Below, piece by piece: positions 7,266 through 16,542 of a DNA stretch of 64,000 bases (position 1 is the first letter of the stretch; each line of letters opens with the position of its first letter). This stretch comes from Mycobacterium sp. ITM-2016-00317 (GTDB lineage: Bacteria > Actinomycetota > Actinomycetes > Mycobacteriales > Mycobacteriaceae). The notes beneath the pieces are model-generated. The model was not told where the DNA came from and made no database searches. It worked only from the letters and a program-made list of their open reading frames with translations. Made by a program: the position numbers and the translations under genes. Where the stretch lies: positions 4,464,001 to 4,528,000 of the forward strand of contig NZ_CP134399.1 of assembly GCF_002968295.1 (NCBI RefSeq). Reading direction: 5' to 3'.

Positions 7266-10192
7266 GCCCGATGAGCGCTCGCGGGTTCAATTTCCTGGAG
7301 CAGCCCGAGCTGCCCGCACCGCAGGTCAGCGAACGGCAGGCGCGCGACATCCTGGCCTCCCACTACGGCCTCACCGCGCGCGTCGAGTCGCTGGGAAGCC
7401 AGCAGGACAAGAACTTCAGCGTGCACGCCGAGGACGGCACCATGCTCGGCGTGCTCAAGATCGCCAACCCGGCGTTCACCGCGGAGGAACTGGCGGCCCA
7501 GGACGAGGCGGCGCAACTGATCGCCGACACCGAACCCGGCCTGCGGGTGTCGGTTCCGCTGCCGAACCTCGCGGGCGAGAAGTGCTCGGCGGTCACCGGA
7601 CTCGTCGACGGCACGGCGTACGTGCGGCTGCTGCGGTACCTGCCGGGCGGCACGCTCGTGCAGAAGGGGTACCTGAGTCCCGACGTGGTCGCCGGCCTCG
7701 GGGATGTCGCGGCACGCGTGAGCCGCGCGCTGGCCCGGTTCACCCATCCCGGGCTGGACCGGATCCTGCAGTGGGATCTACGGTTCGGGCTGCACACGGT
7801 CGAGGAGCTGATTTCACACGTCGACGACCCGGCGCTGCGGGAGCGGCTGCTCCACGCGGCTCGGCGGGCGTGGTCTCGGATCGCCCCGCTCGACGACGTA
7901 TTGCCCAGGCAGGCCGTACATCTCGACCTGACCGATGCGAACGTGGTGGTCTCGGGCCTGCACCCGGACGGCGTCATCGATTTCGGGGACCTGTCGCACA
8001 CCTGGGCGGTCTCCGAATTGGCCATCACCGCTTCCTGCGTGCTGGGACACGTCGGCGCGCAGCTGACGTCGGTGATGCCGGCCCTCAAGGCTTTCCACGC
8101 TGTCCGCCCGTTGTCGGCGGATGAAGCCGAGGCGCTGTGGCCGATGCTGGTGTTGCGAACCGCGGTGCTCATCGTCAGCGGAGCACAGCAGGCGGCGCTG
8201 GATCCCGGCAACGACTACCTGACCGAGCAGTCGGACGCGGAACGGCGGATGTTCGAGCTCGCCACCTCGGTCCCACTCGAGGTGATGTCCGCGCTGATCA
8301 AAGCCGAACTGGGTCTGGCACAGGCGGCGTCGGCGCCGCGGGTGAAGGCCCAGATGATCGGCGTGGACCGGTCGGCCGCGCTCACCCTCGACCTGTCCAC
8401 CACCTCCGAGATCTATGACGATGCCTACGACGACGCGGGTCGGCTCCGGCCGGACGTCGACGAGGAAGCCGCCGGGGCCGCACTGCATCGGGGCGCCACC
8501 GTCGTCGTCACCCGATTCGGCGAGGCAGCGCTGTGCCGGGCACCGCGACTGAGCCAGGACAGCCCCGAGGTCGTGTCCACCGGCATTCGCGTGTGGACGG
8601 CGGCCGACACCGAGATCGCGGCCCCGTGGGACGGTGAGGTACGACACGACACCACCGGATCTATCACGCTGCGCGGCAATGACTTCGAGGTCACCGTGAC
8701 CGGTGCGACGCCCGCGGGGGCAGGCCCCGTCATCGCCGGCGAGGCCGTTGGCACCGCCCGCGCGGGCGATCGGTTCGAGGTGGCGGTGCGCCCGATCGGC
8801 GCCCCGGTCGCTCCTCCGTACATCCGGTCCGACCTCGCCCCCGGATGGCTGGCCCTGTGCCGAGACCCGAGGCCGCTGCTCGGACTGTCCCCGATGGACG
8901 AACAAACCGACGGCGCCGACCTGGTGTCACGCAGGCATTCCAGTTTCGCTGCGGTGCAGGAGTTCTACTACCGCAGGCCGCCGCAGATCGAGCGCGGCCG
9001 GCGACACTTCCTGATGTCGACGGCGGCGCGCAGTTACCTCGACATGGTCAACAACGTGGCGGTGCTCGGCCACTCCCACCCGCGGATCGCCGACACCGCC
9101 ACCCGTCAGCTGCGCAGGCTGAACACCAACTCCCGGTTCAACTACGAGTCCGTCGTCGAGTTCAGCGAGCGGTTGGCCGCGCTGCTGCCCGAGCCGTTGG
9201 ACACGGTGTTCCTGGTCAACTCCGGGTCAGAGGCAAGCGATCTGGCGATCCGGCTGGCGACCGCGGCGACGGGCCGGCGCGACGTGGTCGCCGTGCGCGA
9301 GGCGTATCACGGCTGGACCTACGGTACCGACGCGGTGTCGACGTCGACCGCTGACAACCCCAATGCGCTTGCCACCCGGCCAGATTGGGTGCACACCGTG
9401 GAGTCGCCGAACAGCTTCCGCGGCAAGTTCCGCGGCGCCGAGGCCTACCGGTACGCCGAGGAGGCGGTCGCCCAGATCGAAGCTCTTGTGGCGTCGGGCC
9501 GTCCGCCTGCGGCGTTCATCTGCGAGAGCGTGTACGGAAACGCCGGCGGCATGGCGCTGCCGGACGGTTACCTGAAGCAGGTGTACGCGGCGGTGCGGGC
9601 AGGCGGCGGAGTGGCGATCTCCGACGAGGTGCAGGTCGGCTACGGCCGGCTGGGCACGTGGTTCTGGGGTTTCCAGCAGCAGGACGCCGTGCCCGACATC
9701 GTCTCGGTGGCCAAGGCGACCGGCAACGGATATCCGCTCGGCGCGGTGATCACCAGTCGCGCGGTGGCCGACGCGTTCGCCGGCCAGGGCTATTTCTTCT
9801 CCTCGACGGGCGGCAGCCCGCTCTCGTGTGCGATCGGGATGACGGTCCTGGACGTGCTGCGTGACGAGGCCTTGCAGGACAACGCGCGCCATGTCGGCGG
9901 ACACCTCAAGTCCAGACTGGAGGCGCTGCGCGACCGTCATCCGATCGTCGGCACCGTGCACGGGTTCGGGTTGTACCTCGGTGTCGAGATGATCCGCGAC
10001 GCACAGACTTTGGCACCGGCCACGGAGGAGACCGCGGCGATCTGCGACCGGATGCTCGACCTCGGGGTGGTCATCCAGCCCACCGGCGACCACCAGAACA
10101 TTCTCAAGACCAAGCCACCACTGTGCATCGACGTCGAAGCCGCCGACTTCTACGTTGACACCCTTGACCGGGTGTTGACCGAGGGCTGGTAG
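7262..10192 (+). CDS. APH-like kinase / beta-barrel / class III aminotransferase fusion
   Basis: 976 residues in three parts. Residues 1 to about 345 are an aminoglycoside-phosphotransferase-like kinase domain with the catalytic loop HLDLTDANVVV and the metal motif VIDFGDL. Residues about 430-550 look like a small beta domain of the M23/lipoyl type (APWDGEVRHD...GEAVGTARAGDRF). Residues about 590-976 are a PLP class III aminotransferase with substrate motif VNSGSEASDLA and Schiff-base lysine 818 (SVAKATGNGYP). The architecture is known in actinobacteria and rhizobia; the aminotransferase half is related to phospho-lyases such as ethanolamine-phosphate phospho-lyase. A kinase making a phosphorylated amine for the lyase to act on is a plausible but unproven reading. 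Confidence 0.92.
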   Translation: MSPMSARGFNFLEQPELPAPQVSERQARDILASHYGLTARVESLGSQQDKNFSVHAEDGTMLGVLKIANPAFTAEELAAQDEAAQLIADTEPGLRVSVPLPNLAGEKCSAVTGLVDGTAYVRLLRYLPGGTLVQKGYLSPDVVAGLGDVAARVSRALARFTHPGLDRILQWDLRFGLHTVEELISHVDDPALRERLLHAARRAWSRIAPLDDVLPRQAVHLDLTDANVVVSGLHPDGVIDFGDLSHTWAVSELAITASCVLGHVGAQLTSVMPALKAFHAVRPLSADEAEALWPMLVLRTAVLIVSGAQQAALDPGNDYLTEQSDAERRMFELATSVPLEVMSALIKAELGLAQAASAPRVKAQMIGVDRSAALTLDLSTTSEIYDDAYDDAGRLRPDVDEEAAGAALHRGATVVVTRFGEAALCRAPRLSQDSPEVVSTGIRVWTAADTEIAAPWDGEVRHDTTGSITLRGNDFEVTVTGATPAGAGPVIAGEAVGTARAGDRFEVAVRPIGAPVAPPYIRSDLAPGWLALCRDPRPLLGLSPMDEQTDGADLVSRRHSSFAAVQEFYYRRPPQIERGRRHFLMSTAARSYLDMVNNVAVLGHSHPRIADTATRQLRRLNTNSRFNYESVVEFSERLAALLPEPLDTVFLVNSGSEASDLAIRLATAATGRRDVVAVREAYHGWTYGTDAVSTSTADNPNALATRPDWVHTVESPNSFRGKFRGAEAYRYAEEAVAQIEALVASGRPPAAFICESVYGNAGGMALPDGYLKQVYAAVRAGGGVAISDEVQVGYGRLGTWFWGFQQQDAVPDIVSVAKATGNGYPLGAVITSRAVADAFAGQGYFFSSTGGSPLSCAIGMTVLDVLRDEALQDNARHVGGHLKSRLEALRDRHPIVGTVHGFGLYLGVEMIRDAQTLAPATEETAAICDRMLDLGVVIQPTGDHQNILKTKPPLCIDVEAADFYVDTLDRVLTEGW

Positions 10193-10210
10193 CCCGGATT
10201 TGTCAGACCT

Positions 10211-10226
10211 TCGAACTAGTGTTCGA
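10211..10226. promoter_or_regulatory. LexA (SOS) box
   Basis: TCGAACTAGTGTTCGA is an exact match to the mycobacterial SOS box TCGAAC-N4-GTTCGA. It ends two bases before the ATG of the HNH gene, so LexA bound here would block transcription of that gene. SOS boxes in front of 13E12-repeat genes are known in M. tuberculosis. Confidence 0.88.
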
Positions 10227-10228
10227 GT

Positions 10229-11554
10229 ATGGAGTTGGTGGCCGAGGCGGTGGGGGCGATCGCCGAGCAGGTCGCCGTGCTGTCGAAGGCTGCCGAGGAG
10301 GTGTCCCACCGCGAGCTGATCGGGCTGCTCAGTGAGCTGACCACGTTGTTGCGGTCGATTCCGGCCGTCGAGCACAAAGTGCTGGCGCGGTTGATCGACG
10401 AGACCGAACCCTGCCGACTCGGTGAGGCGTCTTGGAAGAAAGTCCTGACCACCGCTCTGCGGGTCAGTGACCGGGAGGCCACCCGCCGTCTGGCGCGGGC
10501 GAAAACGTTGGGTCCGCGCCGGTCACTGAGCGGGGAGCCGTTGGCGCCGGTGTGGGAGGCCACGGCGGCGGCGCAGGCGCAGGGCCTGCTCGATGCCGAG
10601 CATGTGGAGGTGATCGCGGAGTTCCACCGTGCGCTGCCGTCCTGGATGGACGTCGGCACCCGCGCCGCCGCCGATGCCCAACTCGCCGCGCTGGCGTGCG
10701 GGGTAGGCCCGCGGGCGGTGGCCCGCGCCGCCCACCGGCTGCTCGGACACGTCGACCCTGACGGGCCGACACCCGAGGACGCCGAACGTGAACGGGCCCG
10801 CACACGCGGCATCACCGTCGGCGAACAGCGCCCCGACGGGATGAGCCGGATCAGCGGCTACCTGACTCCGCAGGCCCGCGCGGTATGGGACGCCGTGTTC
10901 GCCACGCTGGCCGCCCCCGGCGCCAACACCGACGAAGACGGGCCCGACACGCGCACTCCGGCCCAGCGCCGCCACGACGCATTCCTGACCGTCGGTAGTA
11001 ATGCGCTGAGTTCGGGCGAACTCGGCACCCACAACGGATTACCGACCACGGTGATCGTGTCCACCACCCTGCAGGAACTCCAGAAAGGCGCCGGCGTCGC
11101 GGTCACCGGCGGCGGATCACTGTTGCCCATGCGGGATCTGATCCGGATGGCCGCCAACGCCCACCACTACCTCTACGTCTACGACCAACACAGCGGCCAA
11201 TCCCTGTACCTGGGCCGCTCCAAAAGACTGGCCACCGCGGCGCAGCGGATCGTGTTGCATGCTCGAGACCGCGGCTGCACCCGGCCCGGATGCACGGTGC
11301 CCGGCTACTGGTGTCAGGTCCACCACGCCAGCACAGACTGGAAAGACGGCGGCCACACCGACATCGACGACCTGACCTTCGCCTGCCCGTCAGATCACCG
11401 GATGCTCGACAAGACGGGCTGGAGCACCACCCGCAACCCCAAGAACCAGACCGAATGGCACCCCCCACCAGAGCTGAATACCGGCCAACACCGCACCAAC
11501 GGCTACCACCACCCCGACCGCTACCTCCTCCCCGAAGACGACCAGGGCCCGTAA
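10229..11554 (+). CDS. DUF222 / HNH endonuclease, 13E12-repeat family
   Basis: 441 residues. The N-terminal two thirds are the alpha-helical DUF222 domain; the C-terminal HNH nuclease fold spans about residues 340-400, with the zinc-type pattern CTRPGC, then CQVHH, WKDGGHTDIDDL and CPSDHRM. This is the family of the mycobacterial 13E12 repeats, which are multi-copy and sometimes associated with prophage attachment. The perfect LexA box at the start codon indicates induction by DNA damage. Its cellular role is not established. Confidence 0.93.
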   Translation: MELVAEAVGAIAEQVAVLSKAAEEVSHRELIGLLSELTTLLRSIPAVEHKVLARLIDETEPCRLGEASWKKVLTTALRVSDREATRRLARAKTLGPRRSLSGEPLAPVWEATAAAQAQGLLDAEHVEVIAEFHRALPSWMDVGTRAAADAQLAALACGVGPRAVARAAHRLLGHVDPDGPTPEDAERERARTRGITVGEQRPDGMSRISGYLTPQARAVWDAVFATLAAPGANTDEDGPDTRTPAQRRHDAFLTVGSNALSSGELGTHNGLPTTVIVSTTLQELQKGAGVAVTGGGSLLPMRDLIRMAANAHHYLYVYDQHSGQSLYLGRSKRLATAAQRIVLHARDRGCTRPGCTVPGYWCQVHHASTDWKDGGHTDIDDLTFACPSDHRMLDKTGWSTTRNPKNQTEWHPPPELNTGQHRTNGYHHPDRYLLPEDDQGP

Positions 11555-11609
11555 GCCGGATCGGCTGTCACGGCTTGATTTACCTGCCGCCGCTGGGTTT
11601 CATCGACGG

Positions 11610-11984
11610 ATGGAGCACTCTCCCGATGACCTGGTGACCGAGTTCTGCGCGAAGTGGGCCACGCCCGATCCCGAGGAGTTGGCCGCCTACTTCGCCGAAG
11701 ACGGCGTCTACCACAACATCCCGATGGAGCCCGCGGTCGGCCGCGAGGCCATCAAGGCGTTCATCGCCGACTTCACCGGGATGGTGCACGGGATCGACTT
11801 CCAGGTGCACCGCCAGGTCAGTTCCGGTGCGCTGGTTTTCAACGAACGCACCGACGTGATGCGGTTCAAGGACGGCCGGGAACTGCCGCTGCCGGTCGCC
11901 GGGGTCTTCGAGATCGTCGACGGGCGGATCGCGTCGTGGCGCGACTACTTCGACATGGCGACGGTGACCGCGGCCTGGACCTGA
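11610..11984 (+). CDS. Limonene-1,2-epoxide-hydrolase-like (SnoaL/NTF2-fold) protein
   Basis: 124 residues, a single NTF2-like fold. The limonene epoxide hydrolase catalytic set is recognisable: Arg and Asp in ERTDVMRF and a second Asp in EIVDGRIASWRDYFD, so hydrolase activity is likely. M. tuberculosis EphG (Rv2740) belongs to this family. The small active site opens epoxides by direct water attack in a single step. It stands alone between the HNH gene and the cyclase gene. Confidence 0.82.
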   Translation: MEHSPDDLVTEFCAKWATPDPEELAAYFAEDGVYHNIPMEPAVGREAIKAFIADFTGMVHGIDFQVHRQVSSGALVFNERTDVMRFKDGRELPLPVAGVFEIVDGRIASWRDYFDMATVTAAWT

Positions 11985-12019
11985 GCTGATGGCGCGGCGT
12001 CGGCAGCAATACTGAAGCG

Positions 12020-12820
12020 ATGACCGGGACACTGATCGTGCTGTGCCTGCTGGCGGTGCTCGCCACCGGGCTGGGGGTGGCGCTGGCAGTACAGACCCGG
12101 CGTCTGCGCGCCGCGCGGGACGAGGCCGACGAGCTACGCCACCGCCTGGACGCGCGGCAGATGCTGGTCACCGGCGGTACGAAGGCCGTCAAGACGGTGT
12201 GGCAGACCGCCAACATCCTGCGCCGTGACGGCTTCGGCGCGGCGGTGCGCTCCTCGATCGAGGAACTCGCCGACTGGGCCGAGGTGGAACGTCCTGACCT
12301 GGCCCGCCTCGCGCCCAACGGCCGGCTGGCGATCATGTTCTCCGACATCGAGGAGTCGACCGCCCTCAACGAGCGCATCGGCGACCGCGCGTTCGTGCGG
12401 CTGCTCGGCAAGCATGACAAGTCGGTGCGCCGGCACGTCGACGCGCACGACGGTTACGTCGTGAAGAGTCAGGGCGACGGGTTCATGGTGGCGTTCGCCC
12501 GGCCCGAGCAGGCGGTCCGCTGCGGGCTCGCCATCCAGCACTCACTTCGTAAGCGGCCCAACGACATCCGCGTGCGCATCGGCATCCACACCGGAAAGTC
12601 GGTGCTGCGCGGGGACGATCTGTTCGGCCGCAACGTCGCGATGGCCGCGCGGGTGGCCGCCCAGGCCGACGGCGGCGAGGTCCTGATCAGCGGTGCGGTG
12701 CACGACGCAGTCGCCGACTGCGACGACCTCGACATCGACGGCGAACGGGACGCGCAGCTCAAGGGATTCTCCGGATCCCACACGCTCTACTCGGTGCGGT
12801 CCGCCTCGGCGAGCCGTTGA
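12020..12820 (+). CDS. Membrane-anchored class III adenylate/guanylate cyclase
   Basis: 266 residues. One membrane helix (about 3-25) with the rest cytoplasmic. The cyclase domain begins near residue 100: FSDIEEST holds the first metal aspartate (about 108), KSQGDGFM the second metal aspartate and a purine-contact lysine (about 148-153), and [10 protein letters not shown] the transition-state Asn and Arg (about 205-212). All key residues are present, so the homodimer should be active, probably making cAMP. There is no HAMP or receptor domain. The end overlaps a convergent small gene by 34 bp. Confidence 0.92.
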   Translation: MTGTLIVLCLLAVLATGLGVALAVQTRRLRAARDEADELRHRLDARQMLVTGGTKAVKTVWQTANILRRDGFGAAVRSSIEELADWAEVERPDLARLAPNGRLAIMFSDIEESTALNERIGDRAFVRLLGKHDKSVRRHVDAHDGYVVKSQGDGFMVAFARPEQAVRCGLAIQHSLRKRPNDIRVRIGIHTGKSVLRGDDLFGRNVAMAARVAAQADGGEVLISGAVHDAVADCDDLDIDGERDAQLKGFSGSHTLYSVRSASASR

Positions 12821-12954
12821 TGCAGCCGGGCGCGGATGTCGTCCGGGGTGTAGGCGTTGCGGCGCCGCTGGTCCCGCGCCACCAGAACGCCACCCGCGAC
12901 GACACCGGCGACACCGGCCAGCCCGACCCACTTCCAGATCCCACGCATGCCCAT
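12787..12954 (-). CDS. Small single-pass membrane protein
   Basis: 55 residues: an N-terminal membrane helix ([18 protein letters not shown]) then a basic segment and an amphipathic tail ([18 protein letters not shown]). ATG 12954 or ATG 12948 could start it. Synonymous-site GC is high as in its neighbours, supporting coding. It is convergent with the cyclase gene (34 bp overlap) and divergent from the papain-fold gene 21 bp away. Function unknown. Confidence 0.6.
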   Translation of the reverse strand: MGMRGIWKWVGLAGVAGVVAGGVLVARDQRRRNAYTPDDIRARLHQRLAEADRTE

Positions 12955-12963
12955 CAGTGTGCA

Positions 12964-12969
12964 TAAGCT
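12964..12969 (+). promoter_or_regulatory. -10 element of a leaderless gene
   Basis: TAAGCT ends exactly seven bases before the GTG at 12976, placing the transcript start on the start codon itself. There is no ribosome site, as expected for a mycobacterial leaderless mRNA. Confidence 0.55.
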
Positions 12970-12975
12970 GCCGGG

Positions 12976-13668
12976 GTGAGTCCAAGCACGGTGTCGCTGG
13001 AACGCGCACTCGACGAAACCCGTACGGGTGACATCTGGTTGTTCCGCGGACACTCCGGCCCCGACCGGGCGATCCAGTCGATGACCAACAGTCCGGTGAA
13101 CCACGTCGGGATGACCGTCGCCGTCGACGATCTGCCTCCGTTGATCTGGCACGCCGAACTCGGCGACAAACTGCTGGACCTGTGGACCGGCAGCCATCAC
13201 CGCGGTGTTCAGCTCAACGACCTGCGGCAGGCCGTCGAGCGCTGGACACACACCTACGAGCAGCGGTGCTGGCTGCGTCAGCTCACCCCGTACGCGACCC
13301 GCGAACAGGAGGACCGCATGCTTCGGGTGATCGCCCGGATGGACGGCACCCCGTTCCCGTCCACGGCCCGGCTGACCGGACGCTGGATGCGCGGCCGGCT
13401 GCCGGTCGTCAGCGACCTGACCCGCGGTATCCCGTTCCTGCACAGCAAGGTTCGCGAATCAGCACAGCGACGCAAAGCCGCACGGACCGCCGTGGGGATG
13501 GAAACCGCCTACTGCGCCGAGACGGTCGCGATCACTTACGAGGAAATGGGTCTGCTGCAGACAGAGAAGCACTCCAACTGGTTCGACCCCGGGTCATTCT
13601 GGAGCGGGGATACGCTGCCGTTGGCGCAGGGATGTCGCCTCGGGGACGAAATCGAAGTCCTGGTCTGA
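12976..13668 (+). CDS. Permuted papain-fold (YiiX/NlpC-P60-like) amidase/protease candidate
   Basis: 230 residues. The order of motifs is that of circularly permuted NlpC/P60 or YiiX/YebB-like enzymes: an early histidine in NHVGMTVAV (His43, after GDIWLFRG) and a late cysteine in METAYCAETVA (Cys180). Related proteins hydrolyse amide or acyl bonds in peptides or lipids. No signal peptide or membrane segment is visible, so it is probably cytoplasmic. The GTG start is supported by the -10 at 12964-12969. The substrate is unknown. Confidence 0.78.
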   Translation: MSPSTVSLERALDETRTGDIWLFRGHSGPDRAIQSMTNSPVNHVGMTVAVDDLPPLIWHAELGDKLLDLWTGSHHRGVQLNDLRQAVERWTHTYEQRCWLRQLTPYATREQEDRMLRVIARMDGTPFPSTARLTGRWMRGRLPVVSDLTRGIPFLHSKVRESAQRRKAARTAVGMETAYCAETVAITYEEMGLLQTEKHSNWFDPGSFWSGDTLPLAQGCRLGDEIEVLV

Positions 13669-13780
13669 CCCGCCCGCACAGCCCGAGGGCGAAACGCCGA
13701 CCGATATCATCGGTCTGCCGAGCAGACAGTGATTTGCTGAGGCGCAGCAGACTTTGCGGCACGCAACGAGGGAGCCAGGC

Positions 13781-14446
13781 ATGCCGACGACCACCGATCA
13801 CCGCGCGCCCGAACACGAGGCGCCCAAGCGGGGTCTGTTCAGCGCTCGGACGTCGGCGATCGCGATCGTCGTCGCATCGGTCGCCACCCTTGCCGTCGTC
13901 TTCGTCATCCTGACCGCCGACAGCGACGCGCCGCTTCAGGTGTACTCCGTTCCGGCGCAAACCGATTCGGGCTCCCAGCAGATCCCCGCGCCGGTCGCGC
14001 CGACCCTTGCGCCTGCGGCGTCGGACCCCACGGCGGTGCAGGCGAGCCCTGCACCGGCACGGCCGATCCCGACCGTGAATCCGGCCCCCAGTCCGGCCGC
14101 GCCCACCGCGGCCGCCCAGACAACTGCGCTGAAGTCCGACTCACTCGGGTACGTCGACAGCGCCGCCCGCTGCGACACCGATCAGCGCGCCGCGGCGATC
14201 GCGCGCACCGAGCGGGCCGCGGTGGTCGTGTGCGAGGACTCCGACGGCTCCTTGGAGTACCAGGGGGTCCGCCTGCATGACGGCGCGACGCTGCAACTCG
14301 ACGACGTGCGGCCGATGGCGGTGGGCTTCGAGGCGCGCAATGGGGCCACCACCTACCGCCTCTCCCCCACCGAACTGGTCGTGATCTCCGGGGAGACGCT
14401 GCAGAGCCGCGACCCGATCGTCGAATACCGCGCGGACGAAGGTTAG
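13781..14446 (+). CDS. Membrane-anchored Pro/Ala-linker protein, function unknown
   Basis: 221 residues from ATG 13781, which has a GAGGGAG ribosome site; the open frame upstream is not used in this reading. A cytoplasmic N-terminus of about 30 residues, one membrane helix (AIAIVVASVATLAVVFVIL), a Pro/Ala-rich linker of about 80 residues, then a small external beta domain with two cysteines (AARCDTDQRA and VVVCEDSDG) that may form a disulfide. The layout resembles mycobacterial cell-surface sensor or lipoprotein-like proteins, but I do not recognise the family. Confidence 0.75.
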   Translation: MPTTTDHRAPEHEAPKRGLFSARTSAIAIVVASVATLAVVFVILTADSDAPLQVYSVPAQTDSGSQQIPAPVAPTLAPAASDPTAVQASPAPARPIPTVNPAPSPAAPTAAAQTTALKSDSLGYVDSAARCDTDQRAAAIARTERAAVVVCEDSDGSLEYQGVRLHDGATLQLDDVRPMAVGFEARNGATTYRLSPTELVVISGETLQSRDPIVEYRADEG

Positions 14447-14943
14447 ACGAGGTACTCGAACGCGGCGCCACCCGGACGCCAGCTGGCCGAGCGGCCGTCG
14501 GCGAAGTCCGACAGCATCGCGATCACCGGGCCGCGCAGTTCGGCGACCGAGGGCCGGAGAGTGACGGACGTCTCGGCGAAACAGATGCGGAGCCCCTCAC
14601 CGGCGGCCTCGAACGTGTCGACGACCGGATGCCCGATCAGCGACCAGAGCGCGTCGGCGTAGCCGCCCTGGCGGGCGCTGACCCGCCCGTCCGGGGTGTT
14701 GACCATCGGGAACACCTCGCAGGTCAGGACCGGTGAGTCCGGCGCCGCGGGTGAATCGAAGCCCAGCTGCACATAGTGGGGAAAGAAGTGGACCGACTGC
14801 AGCCGATAGCCGACCAGTCGGGACAGCAAATCGTTGCAGACGTGCAGATTCATCGTCGCGACCCTGGGTCGGAGATACCGGACCTCGGGGTAGTTCTCGC
14901 CGGCCGACTCATCGTCGTCGGAACTGCCCAGAACTCCCGCCAT
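14443..14943 (-). CDS. Conserved hypothetical protein
   Basis: About 166 residues if ATG 14943 is used; an internal ATG at 14853 would give 136 residues starting at NLHVCNDLLSRLVG, which is where the compact domain seems to begin. No membrane segment or catalytic motif was seen. It has the composition of a small soluble alpha/beta protein. It ends four bases inside the convergent upstream gene. Family not recognised. Confidence 0.65.
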   Translation of the reverse strand: MAGVLGSSDDDESAGENYPEVRYLRPRVATMNLHVCNDLLSRLVGYRLQSVHFFPHYVQLGFDSPAAPDSPVLTCEVFPMVNTPDGRVSARQGGYADALWSLIGHPVVDTFEAAGEGLRICFAETSVTLRPSVAELRGPVIAMLSDFADGRSASWRPGGAAFEYLV

Positions 14944-15131
14944 CCCGCTGCACCTCGAAACAATCGTCTTTTGGCCCCCAGCTCCGCCGTACCTTACGTC
15001 ACTGCAACGGCTCGTGGGTTTGCCGGGTCCGGCCAACGGACTTCTGCACCGCTAGGGCTGCGCGCGCCCGCCGTGCCGGATGGACACGTCAGCGTGACCT
15101 CGGCGCGACCCGGCGACGGAATGATCAACCC

Positions 15132-15335
15132 ATGACCGTGCTGGCAGTGACGGCGTCGCTGATCGCGGCGTTGTGTCTGGGCTACCGGCTCGGTCTGCGC
15201 GCCGGGCGACGCACTCCGACGTGGCGGCAGCGCACCAGCTCCGTGGCGCTCGCCAGGCAGGCGGCCGGGCTGGTCACGTTGCTGGCCATCGTCCGCCTGG
15301 AACGCTCGGCGCGGCGACGGCTGCCCTGGAGGTGA
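15132..15335 (+). CDS. Small membrane protein
   Basis: 67 residues: an N-terminal hydrophobic helix with glycines and arginines (SLIAALCLGYRLGLRAGRR), a polar middle, and a second hydrophobic stretch (AAGLVTLLAIV) ending in a basic tail. Codon third positions are GC-rich as in true genes here. It precedes the Ddn-like reductase by 41 bp in the same direction. Function unknown. Confidence 0.55.
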   Translation: MTVLAVTASLIAALCLGYRLGLRAGRRTPTWRQRTSSVALARQAAGLVTLLAIVRLERSARRRLPWR

Positions 15336-15376
15336 GACCTCCGGCTCAGAACCGCACCGCCGGGTAGGTTGCGTGA

Positions 15377-15874
15377 ATGCCGCTGCGCTACGTCGACCCC
15401 AACCGCCGACGCGGTCCCGGCTACCACCGGGCCGTTCAGTTCGGACGATCCCGGACCGGACAGTTCCTGGCCCGCCACATCGCCCGTCGCACCGACCCCC
15501 TGTTGTTCCGGCTCACCGGCGGACGGGTCAGTATCAGCCCGATCGTCAACGCGGCGCTGCGTACCGTCGGCGCCAAATCGGGCAAACCGCGCGAAGTGCA
15601 GCTCACCTACTTCCACGACGGAGCCGACGTCATCCTGGTCGCGTCGAACTTCGGCGGCAGCAGGCATCCGCAGTGGTACTACAACCTCAAGGCCCATCCG
15701 GAGTGCGAGTTCGGGCAGGAGCCGTTCACCGCGCAGCAGGTCACCGACCCCGACGAACACCGCCGCCTCTACGCGCTGGCCGAGCAGGTGTATGCCGGGT
15801 ACGCCGACTACCGCGAGAAGACCGCCGATTCCGGAAGGCAGATCCCGATCTTCCGGTTGACACCGCGCGGATGA
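15377..15874 (+). CDS. Deazaflavin (F420)-dependent nitroreductase-family protein (Ddn-like)
   Basis: 165 residues. The split-beta-barrel family signature is clear: TVGAKSGKPREVQLTY followed by VASNFGGSRHPQWYYNL. These enzymes use reduced cofactor F420 to reduce quinones, nitro compounds or enones at the membrane face; M. tuberculosis Ddn is the reference. The next gene, a methyltransferase, overlaps it by four bases (ATGA), suggesting the two act on the same metabolite. Confidence 0.9.
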   Translation: MPLRYVDPNRRRGPGYHRAVQFGRSRTGQFLARHIARRTDPLLFRLTGGRVSISPIVNAALRTVGAKSGKPREVQLTYFHDGADVILVASNFGGSRHPQWYYNLKAHPECEFGQEPFTAQQVTDPDEHRRLYALAEQVYAGYADYREKTADSGRQIPIFRLTPRG

Positions 15875-16470
15875 CCGACGCCGTCAGGGACTGCTACTCG
15901 GAGGTGGCCGACCTCTACATCGAGATGTTCGGCGGCATCGACCGCGTCGACCCACAAGACCTCGCGTTTCTGCGGCGCAGTTTCGGTCGGTGCACAGGAC
16001 CAGTCCTCGATGCCGGATGTGGGCCGGGCCATCTCACCGCCTACCTGACGGATCTGGGCCTGACCGTGTCAGGCGTGGACCTCGTACCGGAGTTCGTCGA
16101 GCACGCCCGCACCGTGCGGCCGGGAATCGACTTCACGGTCGGGTCGGTGCACAGTCTGGCCATCCCGGACGGCACGCTCGGCGGGATCCTCGCGTGGTAC
16201 TCATTGATCCATTACCGGACAACCGAACTCGAGGCCGCGTTGGCCGAGTTCCGCAGGATGGCGGCGCCGGGCGCAGTACTGGTGGTCGGCTTCTTCGACG
16301 GCGAACAGGTCGAGCCGTTCGAGCACAAAGTCACCACCGCGTACCGGCGGCCCGCCGACCAGATGTCGCAGCTGCTGAAAGCGAACGGATTCGCCGAGGT
16401 CGACCGCGCGCGCCGAGCCGAAGCCGGTCACGTGCGCCCGCACGCCGCGATCGCCGCGCACGCCAGCTGA
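15871..16470 (+). CDS. Class I SAM-dependent methyltransferase
   Basis: 199 residues from ATG 15871, chosen for the ATGA overlap with the reductase gene. SAM-binding motif I is VLDAGCGPGHLTAYL; the acidic residue after beta-2 is in GVDLVPEFVEHA; motif III-type PDGTLGGILAWYSLIHY follows. Substrate not predictable. It is co-translated with the F420-type reductase, which suggests paired reduction and methylation of a quinone-like or aromatic substrate (inference). Confidence 0.88.
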   Translation: MTDAVRDCYSEVADLYIEMFGGIDRVDPQDLAFLRRSFGRCTGPVLDAGCGPGHLTAYLTDLGLTVSGVDLVPEFVEHARTVRPGIDFTVGSVHSLAIPDGTLGGILAWYSLIHYRTTELEAALAEFRRMAAPGAVLVVGFFDGEQVEPFEHKVTTAYRRPADQMSQLLKANGFAEVDRARRAEAGHVRPHAAIAAHAS

Positions 16471-16542
16471 CCCGTTCCCGGTCAGGGCTTGTCGGAGCCG
16501 GCCAGGTACCGCGGTGCGATGCCGGTGCGTCCCGTGCGTGAG

